Positions 1 to 7,071 of a DNA stretch of 7,934 nucleotides are shown one piece after another. The first letter of the stretch is position 1. Each line of letters opens with the position of its first letter. The stretch spans positions 1 to 7,934 of the forward strand of contig CAMPHL010000099.1 of the NCBI GenBank assembly GCA_946885905.1, in the 5' to 3' direction. A program made the position numbers and the translations under genes. Source of the stretch: an uncultured Pseudomonadota bacterium. GTDB taxonomy: Bacteria > Pseudomonadota > Gammaproteobacteria > Burkholderiales > Usitatibacteraceae. The notes beneath the pieces were generated by a model. It was not told the origin of the DNA. It ran no database searches and saw nothing but the letters and a program-made list of their open reading frames with translations.

Positions 1-280
1 CTACGCGGCCGCGTGGAACGAGCGCCTTGCGCCGCTCGCGCTCGACTCCCGCCTAGATCCCGGGGGCGGGGGTTACTTCCGGGCGAGCGCGGTGCGCAGG
101 CACCTCGAGAGCGGAAAGTTGACGCTGGTGGCCGATGCGCCGGTGTTCCTGCACCCGGCCTACGCCGTCTACTCCGAGGCGGCGGAAGCGAAGATCGTCA
201 CGCCGGCGCTGGCGGGCCTGCGGCATGTGGCCGCGCCCGATGCGCCCCGGGAGGGGCGCAGCCCCTCAGCCAAGCGGTGA
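1..280 (+). CDS. LysR-family transcriptional regulator, C-terminal fragment (5' end outside window)
   Basis: This is the last 92 codons of a gene entering from the left; the reading frame starts at base 2 and ends at the TGA at 278-280. The visible protein includes GGGGYFRASAVRRHLESGKL followed by LVADAPVFLHPAYAVYSE. That pattern is typical of the end of the LysR effector-binding domain, where a 'G-x-G-Y-x-P/R ... V..hL..G.L..V.dAP.F..P.YAVY' stretch closes the second Rossmann-like lobe. The DNA-binding helix-turn-helix lies outside the window, so target genes and effector cannot be inferred. The tail after about residue 80 (APREGRSPSAKR) is low-complexity and probably disordered. Its last 15 bp overlap the end of folE2 on the other strand. 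The family call rests on the C-terminal half-domain only; another type 2 periplasmic-binding-fold regulator is the main alternative. Confidence 0.7.
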   Translation, partial: YAAAWNERLAPLALDSRLDPGGGGYFRASAVRRHLESGKLTLVADAPVFLHPAYAVYSEAAEAKIVTPALAGLRHVAAPDAPREGRSPSAKR

Positions 281-1072
281 GCCGATGCGGGCGCGCGCCG
301 AGTGGTTGTGGATGGACTCCAGGTTCTCGACGTCCACCATGAAGTCCACGATCCTCGGCTCGCGCGCGAGGCCCAGCGCCACCTCGCGCACGAGGTCCTC
401 GGCGAAGCGCGGGTTGTCGTAGGCCTTCTCGGTCACGAGCTTCTCGTCCACGCGCTTGAGCAGCGCATAGAGCTCGCAGGAGGCGGCGCGCTCGGCGATC
501 GCCACGAGCTCCTCGATGGCCATCGTCCGCGCGAGCCTCGCCTCGATGCGCACCATCGAGCGCTGGTTGTGGGCGCCGCGCTCCGAGATCTCGCGCGAGC
601 AGGGACACAATGTCGCCACGGGAACCTCGGCCAGCAAGTCGAGCCCGGTCGGGCGGTCCGCGTGCGAGTGCGCGCGCCAGCCCGCCTCGCAGTCGAACCA
701 GCTCGCCACACCGGAGGCGGGCGCCGTCTTGCGCACGAACCAGGGGAAGCGTGCTTCGATCGTCGCGCGGGGAGCGCCGAGCCGCTCGCGCACGCGGTCG
801 GCCAGCACCTTGAAGCCCGCCTGGTCGAGCGGCGTTTCGGCGGCCTCGAGCACCTCGATGAAACGCGACATGTGGGTGCCGCGTTCACTGGGACCCAGCC
901 GCACGCCCATGGACCACGTGGCCGCGACGCTCGCCGCGTTGCCCCATCCCTTGATGGCGACGGGGTAGCGCACGCCGCTCACCCCGACCCAGTCGATCGC
1001 CAGCGCGCGCCCGTCGGGCTGCGCCTGGACATCCGGAAGCGCCTCCGGCAGGCATCTGGACATGTCGTTCAT
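266..1072 (-). CDS. folE2: GTP cyclohydrolase FolE2 (type IB)
   Basis: FolE2 converts GTP to 7,8-dihydroneopterin triphosphate, the first step to tetrahydrofolate and to queuosine-type deazapurines. It replaces zinc-dependent FolE and is often used under zinc limitation. The 268-residue product has the usual family length and all the expected blocks: GTHMSRF (65-71), KTAPASG (115-121), the active-site segment LCPCSREIS (155-163) with the CPC cysteines, GAHNQRS (166-172), LLKRVDEK and VTEKAYDNP (204-221), and NLESIHNHSA (250-259). I chose the ATG at 1070-1072 because the N-terminus (MNDM...LPDVQAQPDGRALAIDWVGVSGVRYPV) lines up with family N-termini. An ATG three codons later (1061-1063) is possible. 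Neither has a clear Shine-Dalgarno, and a large palindrome ends only 3 bp upstream. The gene is divergent from the oxidoreductase at 1145 and converges with the LysR gene. The deduced function is very secure; the exact start is less so. Confidence 0.95.
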   Translation of the reverse strand: MNDMSRCLPEALPDVQAQPDGRALAIDWVGVSGVRYPVAIKGWGNAASVAATWSMGVRLGPSERGTHMSRFIEVLEAAETPLDQAGFKVLADRVRERLGAPRATIEARFPWFVRKTAPASGVASWFDCEAGWRAHSHADRPTGLDLLAEVPVATLCPCSREISERGAHNQRSMVRIEARLARTMAIEELVAIAERAASCELYALLKRVDEKLVTEKAYDNPRFAEDLVREVALGLAREPRIVDFMVDVENLESIHNHSARARIGSPLG

Positions 1073-1075
1073 GCC

Positions 1076-1119
1076 CAATGGATGCGCCGAAACGCCGCGG
1101 CGTTTCACCGCATCCAATG
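1076..1119. repeat. 44-bp near-perfect palindrome between folE2 and the oxidoreductase gene
   Basis: The two 22-bp arms meet between 1097 and 1098 with no loop, and 19 of 22 positions match. The central 18 bp, GAAACGCCGCGGCGTTTC (1089-1106), is a perfect palindrome. Outer arms contain GGATGCG / CGCATCC-type blocks. It fills most of the 72 bp between the divergent start codons (1073-1144), so it must overlap or abut at least one of the two promoters. Its left end is 3 bp from the folE2 ATG; its right end is 14 bp before the SD of the oxidoreductase gene. It could be an operator for a dimeric regulator, an RNA hairpin in either leader, or a REP-like palindromic element. The sequence alone does not decide between these. 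Confidence 0.85.
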
Positions 1120-1133
1120 TACGGAAACCACTT

Positions 1134-1139
1134 GGAGAG
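1134..1139 (+). promoter_or_regulatory. Ribosome binding site of the oxidoreductase gene
   Basis: GGAGAG lies 5 bp before the ATG at 1145. It decides the start: the open frame continues far upstream (to about 302) antisense to folE2, but no other in-frame ATG there has a comparable site. Confidence 0.75.
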
Positions 1140-1144
1140 CAACG

Positions 1145-1840
1145 ATGGAGGATGTGAAGCTGCTGGGACGCGAGCAGGTCGCGACCGGGACCCAGGCGTT
1201 GCATTTCACCTGGCCGCAGGGATTCGAGTTCAAGCCCGGCCAGGCCGTGGACCTCGTCATCCCGGTCGGAGCCGACCCGGAGGCGCGCCACGCATTTTCG
1301 ATCGCCTCGGCGCCGCATGAGCCGGAGCTGGTATTCGCCACGCGCATGCGCGACAGCACCTACAAGCGGGCGCTGGGCGCACTGCCCGTCGGGGCGCCGG
1401 CGCGGATCGACGGGCCGTTCGGTTCGATGACCTTGCACAAGGACGCCCGGCGGCCGGCCATCCTCGTGGCCGGCGGCATCGGCATTACGCCCTTCCGCAG
1501 CATGGTGCGGCAGGTGGCGCACGAGGGCGCAACCCGCGACATCCTGCTCGTCTATTCGAACCGGCGCCCGGGCGATGCGGCATTCCTGCGCGAGTTCGAG
1601 GAGCTGGCCGCGCGGGAGAAGCGATTCCGCATGGTGGCCACGATGACCGAGGCGGGAAAGGACGCCGCCGAGTCGCGCTTCATCGGCGCCGAGACGCTCG
1701 CCGAATGGAGCCGCGGCCTCGAGCGCCCGGTCTGGTACCTCGCGGGGCCTCCCGCCATGGTCGCCGCCGCCCGCAAGGCGCTCGACACCGCCGGCGTAGA
1801 CGAGATGGACGTGCGCAGCGAGGAATTTGCGCGGTACTGA
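1145..1840 (+). CDS. Ferredoxin-reductase-like FAD/NAD(P)-dependent oxidoreductase
   Basis: This 231-residue protein consists of just the two ferredoxin-NADP+ reductase modules. The FAD-binding beta-barrel has RHAFSIAS (48-55), the R-x-[FY]-[ST] flavin motif, and GPFGSMTL (90-97) for the FAD phosphates. The nucleotide-binding domain has AGGIGITPFRSM (109-120) and YLAGPPAMV (198-206). The C-terminus EEFARY ends in an aromatic residue, as in reductases where it stacks on the flavin. There is no CxxxxCxxC 2Fe-2S cluster segment, so it probably passes electrons between NAD(P)H and a separate partner such as a ferredoxin, flavodoxin or oxygenase component. It has no signal peptide or membrane span, so it should be cytosolic. 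It is transcribed away from folE2 across a shared 72-bp region. The partner and physiological role are not evident from the neighbours. The family assignment is strong; the specific substrate is unknown. Confidence 0.88.
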   Translation: MEDVKLLGREQVATGTQALHFTWPQGFEFKPGQAVDLVIPVGADPEARHAFSIASAPHEPELVFATRMRDSTYKRALGALPVGAPARIDGPFGSMTLHKDARRPAILVAGGIGITPFRSMVRQVAHEGATRDILLVYSNRRPGDAAFLREFEELAAREKRFRMVATMTEAGKDAAESRFIGAETLAEWSRGLERPVWYLAGPPAMVAAARKALDTAGVDEMDVRSEEFARY

Positions 1841-1860
1841 AAGATCGGGGTGTGCCGGGG

Positions 1861-1939
1861 GCTTCGCTTCATGGGCCGGTCCTTCGAGCCATCCCCTTGA
1901 AACAGGGGTGGATCGAAGGACCGGCCCATGAAGCGAAGC
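1861..1939. repeat. Long inverted repeat (hairpin) downstream of the oxidoreductase gene
   Basis: The 27 bp at 1861-1887 are the exact reverse complement of 1913-1939. They can also pair equally with 1964-1990, the same core in the second direct-repeat copy. Within the 25-nt spacer, CCCC (1893-1896) can pair with GGGG (1905-1908) around an 8-nt loop, extending the stem with small bulges. It sits between two convergent genes, 20 bp after the oxidoreductase stop, and could limit read-through in both directions. There is no T-tract, so it is not a classic intrinsic terminator. Confidence 0.85.
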
Positions 1940-1953
1940 GAAGACCGGGTGCT
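1906..1953. repeat. 48-bp direct repeat, copy A
   Basis: This copy is identical base for base to 1957-2004, with a repeat period of 51 bp and a 3-bp spacer. It contains CGAAGGACCGGCCCATGAAG and a short internal GAAGC iteration (GAAGCGAAGCGAAG). An inverted copy of its core lies at 1861-1887. The perfect identity suggests recent duplication or homogenisation. Confidence 0.92.
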
Positions 1954-1956
1954 CGT

Positions 1957-2004
1957 GGGTGGATCGAAGGACCGGCCCATGAAGCGAAGCGAAGACCGGG
2001 TGCT
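1957..2004. repeat. 48-bp direct repeat, copy B
   Basis: This is the second perfect copy of the 1906-1953 unit. It ends one base before the stop codon of livF (2006-2008), so the repeat sits directly in the 3' untranslated part of the transporter operon mRNA. With the inverted copy at 1861-1887, the 1841-2005 gap is almost entirely repeat sequence and contains no gene. Confidence 0.92.
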
Positions 2005-2005
2005 T

Positions 2006-2749
2006 CTAGATCGCCAGGTACTCCTTGCGTAGCTGCGCGTTGTCCAGCACCTCGCGCGCGGTGCCGTCGAACACGACTTCGCCCATGTCCAGGATGATTG
2101 CCCGGTCCGAGAGGTTGAGCGCGGCGATCGCGTTCTGCTCCACGATGACGACGGTGAAGCCGGCATCCTTCACCTCGTGCAGGATGCGCTCGATCTCGCG
2201 CACGATCACGGGCGCCAGGCCCTCGTAGGGCTCGTCCAGGAGCAGCAGCTTCACGTCGCGGGCGAGCGCCCGGGCGACCGCCAGCATCTGCTGCTCGCCG
2301 CCCGACAGCGTCGAGGCGTCCTGCTTGCGCCGCTCCGCGAGCTTGGGAAAGTGCGCGTAGATGCGCTCGAGCGACCAGCCCGGCGGCTCGGCGATGCGCG
2401 CGAGCGCGAGGTTCTCGGCCACGGTGAGGCCCGCGATGATGCGGCGGTCCTCGGGCACCAGGCCCACGCCCTTGCGCGAGGCCTGCCACGATGCCATCTT
2501 GTGCAGCGCCTGGCCGTCGAGCCAGATCTCGCCCTCGCGCAGCGTCGGATCAGCCATGCGCGCGATCGAGCGCAGCGTGGAGGTCTTGCCGGCGCCGTTG
2601 CGCCCGAGCAGGGCCACGATCTCGCCCTCCTGCACGTCGAAGCTCACCCCCTGCACGATGTAGCTCTCGCCGTAGTAGGCGTGGAGGTTCCTGCAGGAGA
2701 AGTAGGGCGCGGTTTGCGCCGCGCGCAGCGGCCGGTGCGTAATGCTCAT
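2006..2749 (-). CDS. livF: HAAT-family ABC importer ATP-binding protein LivF
   Basis: This is one of the two ATPase subunits that drive the LivH/LivM permease at the cytoplasmic face of the inner membrane. The 247-residue protein has Walker A GRNGAGKT (49-56), the LivF-type Q-loop region GLVPEDRRI (96-104), the ABC signature LSGGEQQ (148-154), Walker B LLLLDEP (168-174) followed by YEGLAPVIV (175-183), and VEQN (203-206) at the switch position, where LivF proteins carry Q instead of the usual H. The ATG at 2747-2749 overlaps the livG TGA as ATGA. A strong SD (GGGAGGGG, 2757-2764) lies 7 nt upstream inside livG. The N-terminus has about 15 residues before the core, slightly longer than E. coli LivF. 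It is the last gene of the five-gene operon, followed at once by the 48-bp repeats. The symbol follows the family; transport of leucine-type amino acids is not proven. Confidence 0.93.
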   Translation of the reverse strand: MSITHRPLRAAQTAPYFSCRNLHAYYGESYIVQGVSFDVQEGEIVALLGRNGAGKTSTLRSIARMADPTLREGEIWLDGQALHKMASWQASRKGVGLVPEDRRIIAGLTVAENLALARIAEPPGWSLERIYAHFPKLAERRKQDASTLSGGEQQMLAVARALARDVKLLLLDEPYEGLAPVIVREIERILHEVKDAGFTVVIVEQNAIAALNLSDRAIILDMGEVVFDGTAREVLDNAQLRKEYLAI

Positions 2750-3501
2750 TGGTGCGCCCCTCCCAGGTAGGCTTCCTGGACGCGCTCGTCGGCGCGGATC
2801 GCCACGGGGTCGCCCTCGGCGATCACGGTGCCCTGTGCGAGCACGCTGATGCGGTCGGCGAGCGAGAACACCACCTGCATGTCGTGCTCGATGATCACCT
2901 TGGTGATGCGCCGCTCGCCGATCTGGCGCAAAAGCTCGATCGTCTTCTCGGTGTCCGCCCGCGACATGCCCGCGGTGGGCTCGTCCAGCAGCAGCAGCTT
3001 CGGGTCCTGCACCAGGCACATGGCGAGCTCGAGGCGGCGCTTGTCGCCGCGCGAGAGCGTGCCCGCGAGGCGATGCCGGACGTGCTCGAGGCCCACGTCC
3101 TCCATCTGCCGCGCCACCCGCTCGCGCACCTCGGAGCGCGACCCCATGCGCCGCCAGCCGTTCATCCTGAAGGGCCCGTCGTGCCGGGCGAGCGCCGGGA
3201 TGGTCACGTTCTCCTCGATCGTGAGGTCGGCGAAGACCTCGGGCGTCTGGAATACGCGCGCGACGCCGGCCTGGTTGATCTGGTGCGGCGAAAGGCCCAC
3301 CAGCGAGCGGCCGTCGAAGAGCACGCTGCCGGTATCGGGCGTGAGCCGCCCGACGAAGCAGTTGAGGAGCGTCGACTTGCCCGCGCCGTTGGGCCCGATG
3401 ATCGCGTGGACGCTGCCTTCGGCGACGTCGAGGTTCACGTCCGCCAGCGCGCGCAGCCCGGCGAAGCTCTTGTTGACCCGCTGGACCTGCAGGAGCGCCA
3501 T
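2746..3501 (-). CDS. livG: HAAT-family ABC importer ATP-binding protein LivG
   Basis: This is the second ATPase subunit of the importer, 251 residues. It has Walker A GPNGAGKST (36-44), the Q-loop VFQTPEVFADLTIEENV (83-99), Walker B LLLLDEPTAGMSRADT (169-184) and the H-loop EHDMQVVFSLADRI (205-218), all in the order usual for LivG/UrtD-type proteins. The signature loop reads TLSRGDKRRLELAM (148-161), so the canonical LSGGQ is replaced by LSRGD. The flanking RRLELA is typical of LivG, and the reading frame is intact, so I read this as a subfamily variant, not a defect. The ATG at 3499-3501 lies 2 bp after the livM stop, and the gene ends in a 4-bp overlap with livF, consistent with coupled translation. 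Its own SD is weak. Confidence 0.93.
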   Translation of the reverse strand: MALLQVQRVNKSFAGLRALADVNLDVAEGSVHAIIGPNGAGKSTLLNCFVGRLTPDTGSVLFDGRSLVGLSPHQINQAGVARVFQTPEVFADLTIEENVTIPALARHDGPFRMNGWRRMGSRSEVRERVARQMEDVGLEHVRHRLAGTLSRGDKRRLELAMCLVQDPKLLLLDEPTAGMSRADTEKTIELLRQIGERRITKVIIEHDMQVVFSLADRISVLAQGTVIAEGDPVAIRADERVQEAYLGGAHQ

Positions 3502-3503
3502 GG

Positions 3504-4679
3504 CTATTCGCCCGGGCCCGGCGCGTCGGCGAGGCGGCGGCGAGTGACGCGATCGGGCTGGGCGGCTTGTGTCCGCCAGACAAAGCCGCCCAGCCTTCTC
3601 GCGCCTTCCATCACCCCACCCGGAAGGAAGATGACCACCAGCATGAAGACGAGGCCGAGGGTGAGGTGCCACCCCTCGCCCACGAAGAGCGAGGCGACCT
3701 TCACGACGCCGTTCTCGAGCGCGTCGGGCAGGAAGCCGAACACCCCATGCAGGGTCTGGTCGTTGAAGGAAGAAAAGATGTTCTCGAAGTACTTGATGAG
3801 CACGGCGCCCACGAAGGGGCCGAGGAGCGTGCCCACGCCGCCCAGGATCGTCATGAGGACCACCTCGCCGGAGGCGGTCCACTGCATGCGCTCGGCCCCG
3901 GCGAGCGGGTCGGTGCTCGCGAGCAGCGCTCCGGCGAGGCCCGCGTAGATGCCCGAGATCACGAAGGCTGCGAGCGCGTAAGGGCGCGAATGCACGCCGG
4001 TGTAGTTCAGCCGGTTCTGGTTCGACTTGATCGCGCGCAGCATCGTGCCGAAGGGCGAGCGCGAGATCCGCAGGGCCACGTAGAACGCCGCGATCAGCAG
4101 GACCGCGCAGAAGTAGAACCCGGGGTAGCCCTTCATCTCGACGCCGAAGAGGTTCGTCGCGGGGATGAGCTGGCTCGCGCCCGAGATCCAGGTATCGAGC
4201 ACGCGCGGGTCGGTGCGCGCGAGCTGCAGGCTGGTCTCGCCGTTGGTGATCGGCGTGAGCACCGAGTACGCGAGGTTGTAGCACATCTGCGCGAAGGCGA
4301 GCGTGAGGATCGAGAAGTAGATCCCCGAGCGGCGCAGGCTCACGTAGCCGATCGCGAAGGCGAACAGGCCCGAGACCACCATCGCGAAGGCGATCGCGGG
4401 GATCACGTTCACCGTGAGCAGCTTGAAGGCCCACACCGCCGAGTACGAGCCCACGCCGAGGAAGGCGGCGTGGCCGAACGAGAGGTAGCCCGTGAGCCCG
4501 AAGAGGATGTTGAAGCCGATGGCGAAGATGCCGTAGATGGCGAAGCGCTGCAGCAGGTCGGGGTAGGCCGCGCCGAAGGGCTGCATCCAGAGCGGCATGG
4601 CGAGCACGGCGAGCGCGAACCCGCCCACCAGCAGGAGGTCGCGGTTGCGCGTGTCGCGCGGATCGAAGCGGGCGCTCAT
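3504..4679 (-). CDS. livM: HAAT-family ABC importer permease LivM
   Basis: This inner-membrane permease subunit has 391 residues and multiple hydrophobic spans beginning around residue 14. Family hallmarks are [20 protein letters not shown] (61-80), the EAA-like cytoplasmic loop [20 protein letters not shown] (207-226), [16 protein letters not shown] (237-252), and [16 protein letters not shown] (280-295). A long extracytoplasmic stretch (about 145-185) lies between spans. The position where many LivM proteins have a glycine/aspartate-rich 'GGDDGL'-like motif here reads TNGETSLQ (145-152). A basic tail (360-391) follows the last span. The ATG at 4677-4679 overlaps the livH TGA as ATGA, with a GGAAG-type SD just upstream. 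It pairs with LivH to form the heterodimeric channel. Confidence 0.93.
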   Translation of the reverse strand: MSARFDPRDTRNRDLLLVGGFALAVLAMPLWMQPFGAAYPDLLQRFAIYGIFAIGFNILFGLTGYLSFGHAAFLGVGSYSAVWAFKLLTVNVIPAIAFAMVVSGLFAFAIGYVSLRRSGIYFSILTLAFAQMCYNLAYSVLTPITNGETSLQLARTDPRVLDTWISGASQLIPATNLFGVEMKGYPGFYFCAVLLIAAFYVALRISRSPFGTMLRAIKSNQNRLNYTGVHSRPYALAAFVISGIYAGLAGALLASTDPLAGAERMQWTASGEVVLMTILGGVGTLLGPFVGAVLIKYFENIFSSFNDQTLHGVFGFLPDALENGVVKVASLFVGEGWHLTLGLVFMLVVIFLPGGVMEGARRLGGFVWRTQAAQPDRVTRRRLADAPGPGE

Positions 4680-5692
4680 GCTTCCATCAATCCCTTGCGG
4701 CCCATGAGGCCCCGCGGCCGGATCAGCAGCACGGCCACCGCCACCAGGTAGATCACGATCTGGTCGATGCCGGGGATCAGGCTCTTCACCTCGTTCATCG
4801 AGGCGAAGGACTGGAGCACGCCCAGCAGGAAACCGGCGGCCACCGCGCCCTCGAGCGAGCCCATGCCGCCCACGACGACCACCACGAACGAGAGCACCAG
4901 GAATTCCATGCCCATGTGGTAGTCGGGCGAGAGGATCGGCGTGTACATGGCGCCGGCGAGGCCCGCGACCACGACCGCGATGCCGAACACGATGGTGAAT
5001 TTGCGCTCGATGTCGATGCCGAAGAGGCCCACCGTCTCGCGGTCCTGCATGCCCGCGCGCACCACCATCCCGAAGGTCGTGTAGCGCAGGAACGCGAACA
5101 CCGCGGCGATCACCGCCCCCGAGAAGAGGAAGTAGACCAGGCGCCACCACGGGTAGGTCACGCCGCCGCCCATGCCGATCCAGGCGCCCACGTTGGCGCT
5201 TCCGGCGACCACCTCGGGCGCCGGCGTGGGGATCGGGTTCGCCCCGAAGATCGCCTTCACGATCTCCTGCAGCACGATCGCCAGGCCGAAGGTGACGAGT
5301 ATCTGGTCGGCGTGCGGCCGGCGATAGAAGTGGCGCACGAGGCCGCGCTCGATCGCCACCCCCAGCAGCAGCATCGCGGGGATCGCGATCAATATCGATA
5401 GAGGTACGGCGTAGTCGATGATGCGCTCGCCGGTCTCGCCGAACCAGAGCTTGAGGTACGGGACCTGCGTGTACGAATCGAAGAAGGTGACGCTTTCGTC
5501 CTTCACGCTCCTGGACAGCGTGAGCAGCCGCTGGGTGGACACCGCGCAGAAGGCCCCGATCATGAACAGGGCCCCGTGCGCGAAGTTCACCACTCCCAGC
5601 GTGCCGAAGATGAGGGTGAGGCCCAGCGCGATCAGCGCGTAGGCCCCGCCCTTGTCCAGGCCGTTCAGCAGCTGCAGGACGATCGCGTCCAC
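4676..5692 (-). CDS. livH: HAAT-family ABC importer permease LivH
   Basis: This first permease subunit has 338 residues and is largely hydrophobic. It carries the classic LivH opening [20 protein letters not shown] (15-34) continuing [14 protein letters not shown] (35-48), the cytoplasmic [23 protein letters not shown] block (205-227), and [20 protein letters not shown] (271-290). The start is the GTG at 5690-5692, because no in-frame ATG lies between it and the upstream stop and the N-terminus fits the family. It has no good SD and lies 18 bp after the binding-protein stop, suggesting dependence on upstream translation. Residues about 51-94 form a long hydrophilic segment between the first spans (including [20 protein letters not shown]), which makes it somewhat longer than E. 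coli LivH (about 308 residues). Confidence 0.93.
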   Translation of the reverse strand: MDAIVLQLLNGLDKGGAYALIALGLTLIFGTLGVVNFAHGALFMIGAFCAVSTQRLLTLSRSVKDESVTFFDSYTQVPYLKLWFGETGERIIDYAVPLSILIAIPAMLLLGVAIERGLVRHFYRRPHADQILVTFGLAIVLQEIVKAIFGANPIPTPAPEVVAGSANVGAWIGMGGGVTYPWWRLVYFLFSGAVIAAVFAFLRYTTFGMVVRAGMQDRETVGLFGIDIERKFTIVFGIAVVVAGLAGAMYTPILSPDYHMGMEFLVLSFVVVVVGGMGSLEGAVAAGFLLGVLQSFASMNEVKSLIPGIDQIVIYLVAVAVLLIRPRGLMGRKGLMEA

Positions 5693-5710
5693 TGTGGAGT
5701 CCGCGCCCGC

Positions 5711-7054
5711 CTAGACCTCGTAGGGGCCGAGCTCGCCGCCGCCCATCGAGGCGGGATACTCGACCTGCGTGCGCGGCACGACCTTCACGACTTCCAGCAG
5801 GCTGAACTTGTTGGCGGGCTTATCCACGCCGCGCATCACCAGCACGTCCTTGAAGCACTGGTGGTCGCCGGCGCGGTACTCGGTCGGCCCGTTGCCCATG
5901 CCGTCGAACTTGAAGCCTTCGAGCGCCTTGATGACCTCCGGCGGATAGAACGTCCCGGCCATCTCGACCGCGTTGGCGTAGAGCAGCGTCTGCACGTAGC
6001 AGGTGTGCGCGGCCTGCGAGGGCGGGAAGCCGTACTCGTTGCCGAAGGACTTGGCGAACGCTTTCGTGGCCTCGTCCTTGAGCGTCCAGTGCCAGTTGGC
6101 CGTGCCGAGGATGCCTTTCGCGGCGTCGCCCGCGCCCTGCACCATGAGGCGCGAGTAGAGCGGCACCACGATCTCGAAGTTCTTGCCGTTCACCTGCTTG
6201 TCGCGCATGCCGAACTGCACCGCCTGCGTGAGCGAGTTCACCATGTCCTTGCCGTAGTGGTTCAGGATCAGGATGTCCGCGCCCGAGTTGAGCACCGGCG
6301 TGAGGTACTGCGAGAAGTCGCCGGCGCCGAGCGGCGTGCGCACCGCCTTCACCGTCTTCCAGCCGAGCTTCTCGGTGGCGTTCTTGATCGACTCTTCCTG
6401 CGTCCAGCCCCAGGTGTAGTCGGCGGTGAGGTGGTAGGCCTGGCGGTCCTTGCCGAACTCCTGCTGCAGGATCGGGGCGAGCGCCTGGCCGCTCATGTAC
6501 GCGTTGAAGAAATGCCGGAAGCCGTAGCGCCGGCGGTCCTTCATCGTGGTGTCGTTCGAGTGGGACAGGCCCACCATGTAGATGATGCCCATCTCCTGGG
6601 CGAGGGCCTGCGTGGCCACCGCGACCGCCGAGGACGAGCAGCCGTTGAACATGATCACGCCGTCCTTCTCGATCATCCGCTTGGCCGAGGCGCGCGCGGC
6701 GTCGGCCTTGGTCTGGTCGTCGCCGGAGACGTAGGTGACCTTCTTGCCCAGGATGCCGTTGCCCTTCAGCTTCGAGGGCTTGAAGGTCTTCATCATGACG
6801 CCGTCGCCCTCGCCGTTCAGGTGCTTCACGGCGAGCTTCTGGGCACGCAGCTCGTCGGCGCCTTCGTCGGCGTACGCGCCGGTGAGCGGCACGTTGAAGC
6901 CCAGCTTCACTTCCTTCAGCTTGGACGGGTCGTTCCTGAAGTTCTTCGCCCAGGCATTGCGCGTGTAGATCAACGACGGGGCCGCGAGCCCCGCTCCCAG
7001 CACCAACCCGGCCTTCAGAACCTTGCGCCGGCCTTGCTCGTCGTTTCCGCTCAT
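5711..7054 (-). CDS. Periplasmic substrate-binding protein of the HAAT ABC importer (LivJ/LivK-like, Tat signal)
   Basis: This captures the ligand in the periplasm and delivers it to LivHM. The 447-residue product begins with a signal peptide: twin arginine in GRRKVLKAG (8-16), a hydrophobic stretch [14 protein letters not shown] (17-30), and a likely cleavage site after NAWA (36). The mature part is a type I periplasmic-binding fold (Peripla_BP_6), opening with [15 protein letters not shown] (51-65). Likely ligand-contact segments are FNGCSSSA (136-143) and VGLSHSND (161-168). I chose the ATG at 7052-7054 because GGAGGAGGAG lies just upstream; an earlier in-frame ATG (7109-7111) lacks a site and would bury the signal peptide. 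It is the first gene of the operon, divergent from the XRE regulator. The ligand is not predictable: amino acids, amides, urea and aromatic or aliphatic acids all occur in the family. Confidence 0.92.
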   Translation of the reverse strand: MSGNDEQGRRKVLKAGLVLGAGLAAPSLIYTRNAWAKNFRNDPSKLKEVKLGFNVPLTGAYADEGADELRAQKLAVKHLNGEGDGVMMKTFKPSKLKGNGILGKKVTYVSGDDQTKADAARASAKRMIEKDGVIMFNGCSSSAVAVATQALAQEMGIIYMVGLSHSNDTTMKDRRRYGFRHFFNAYMSGQALAPILQQEFGKDRQAYHLTADYTWGWTQEESIKNATEKLGWKTVKAVRTPLGAGDFSQYLTPVLNSGADILILNHYGKDMVNSLTQAVQFGMRDKQVNGKNFEIVVPLYSRLMVQGAGDAAKGILGTANWHWTLKDEATKAFAKSFGNEYGFPPSQAAHTCYVQTLLYANAVEMAGTFYPPEVIKALEGFKFDGMGNGPTEYRAGDHQCFKDVLVMRGVDKPANKFSLLEVVKVVPRTQVEYPASMGGGELGPYEV

Positions 7055-7061
7055 GGGGTCT

Positions 7062-7071
7062 CCTCCTCCGT
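7062..7071 (-). promoter_or_regulatory. Ribosome binding site of the substrate-binding protein gene
   Basis: On the minus strand a purine run with two overlapping GGAGG cores sits about 6 bp before the ATG at 7054. It is the strongest SD in the window, in keeping with the high expression expected of a periplasmic binding protein relative to its permease. Confidence 0.8.

Noticed and set aside
1089..1106. Zur box upstream of folE2
   Set aside because: The GAAA...TTTC ends are suggestive, but the interior is entirely GC and the spacing does not match the AT-rich proteobacterial Zur consensus. It is not called as such.
302..1144. Long upstream extension of the oxidoreductase frame, antisense to folE2
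   Set aside because: The frame is open only because of high-GC codon bias on the folE2 strand. Its translation is His/Arg/Ala-rich with no family pattern, and the real start at 1145 has an SD.
1861..1939. Intrinsic (rho-independent) terminator
   Set aside because: The stem is long and strong but no T-tract follows on either strand, so it is listed as an inverted repeat and not as a terminator.
1906..2004. Possible CRISPR array from the two 48-bp repeats
   Set aside because: There are only two copies with a 3-bp spacer, an inverted copy is nearby and no cas gene is present. It is a tandem/REP-like repeat, not a CRISPR.
3025..3060. LivG as a broken ATPase because of the altered signature
   Set aside because: Frame, length and all other nucleotide-binding motifs are intact, and the gene is embedded in a coupled operon, so a pseudogene call is not supported.
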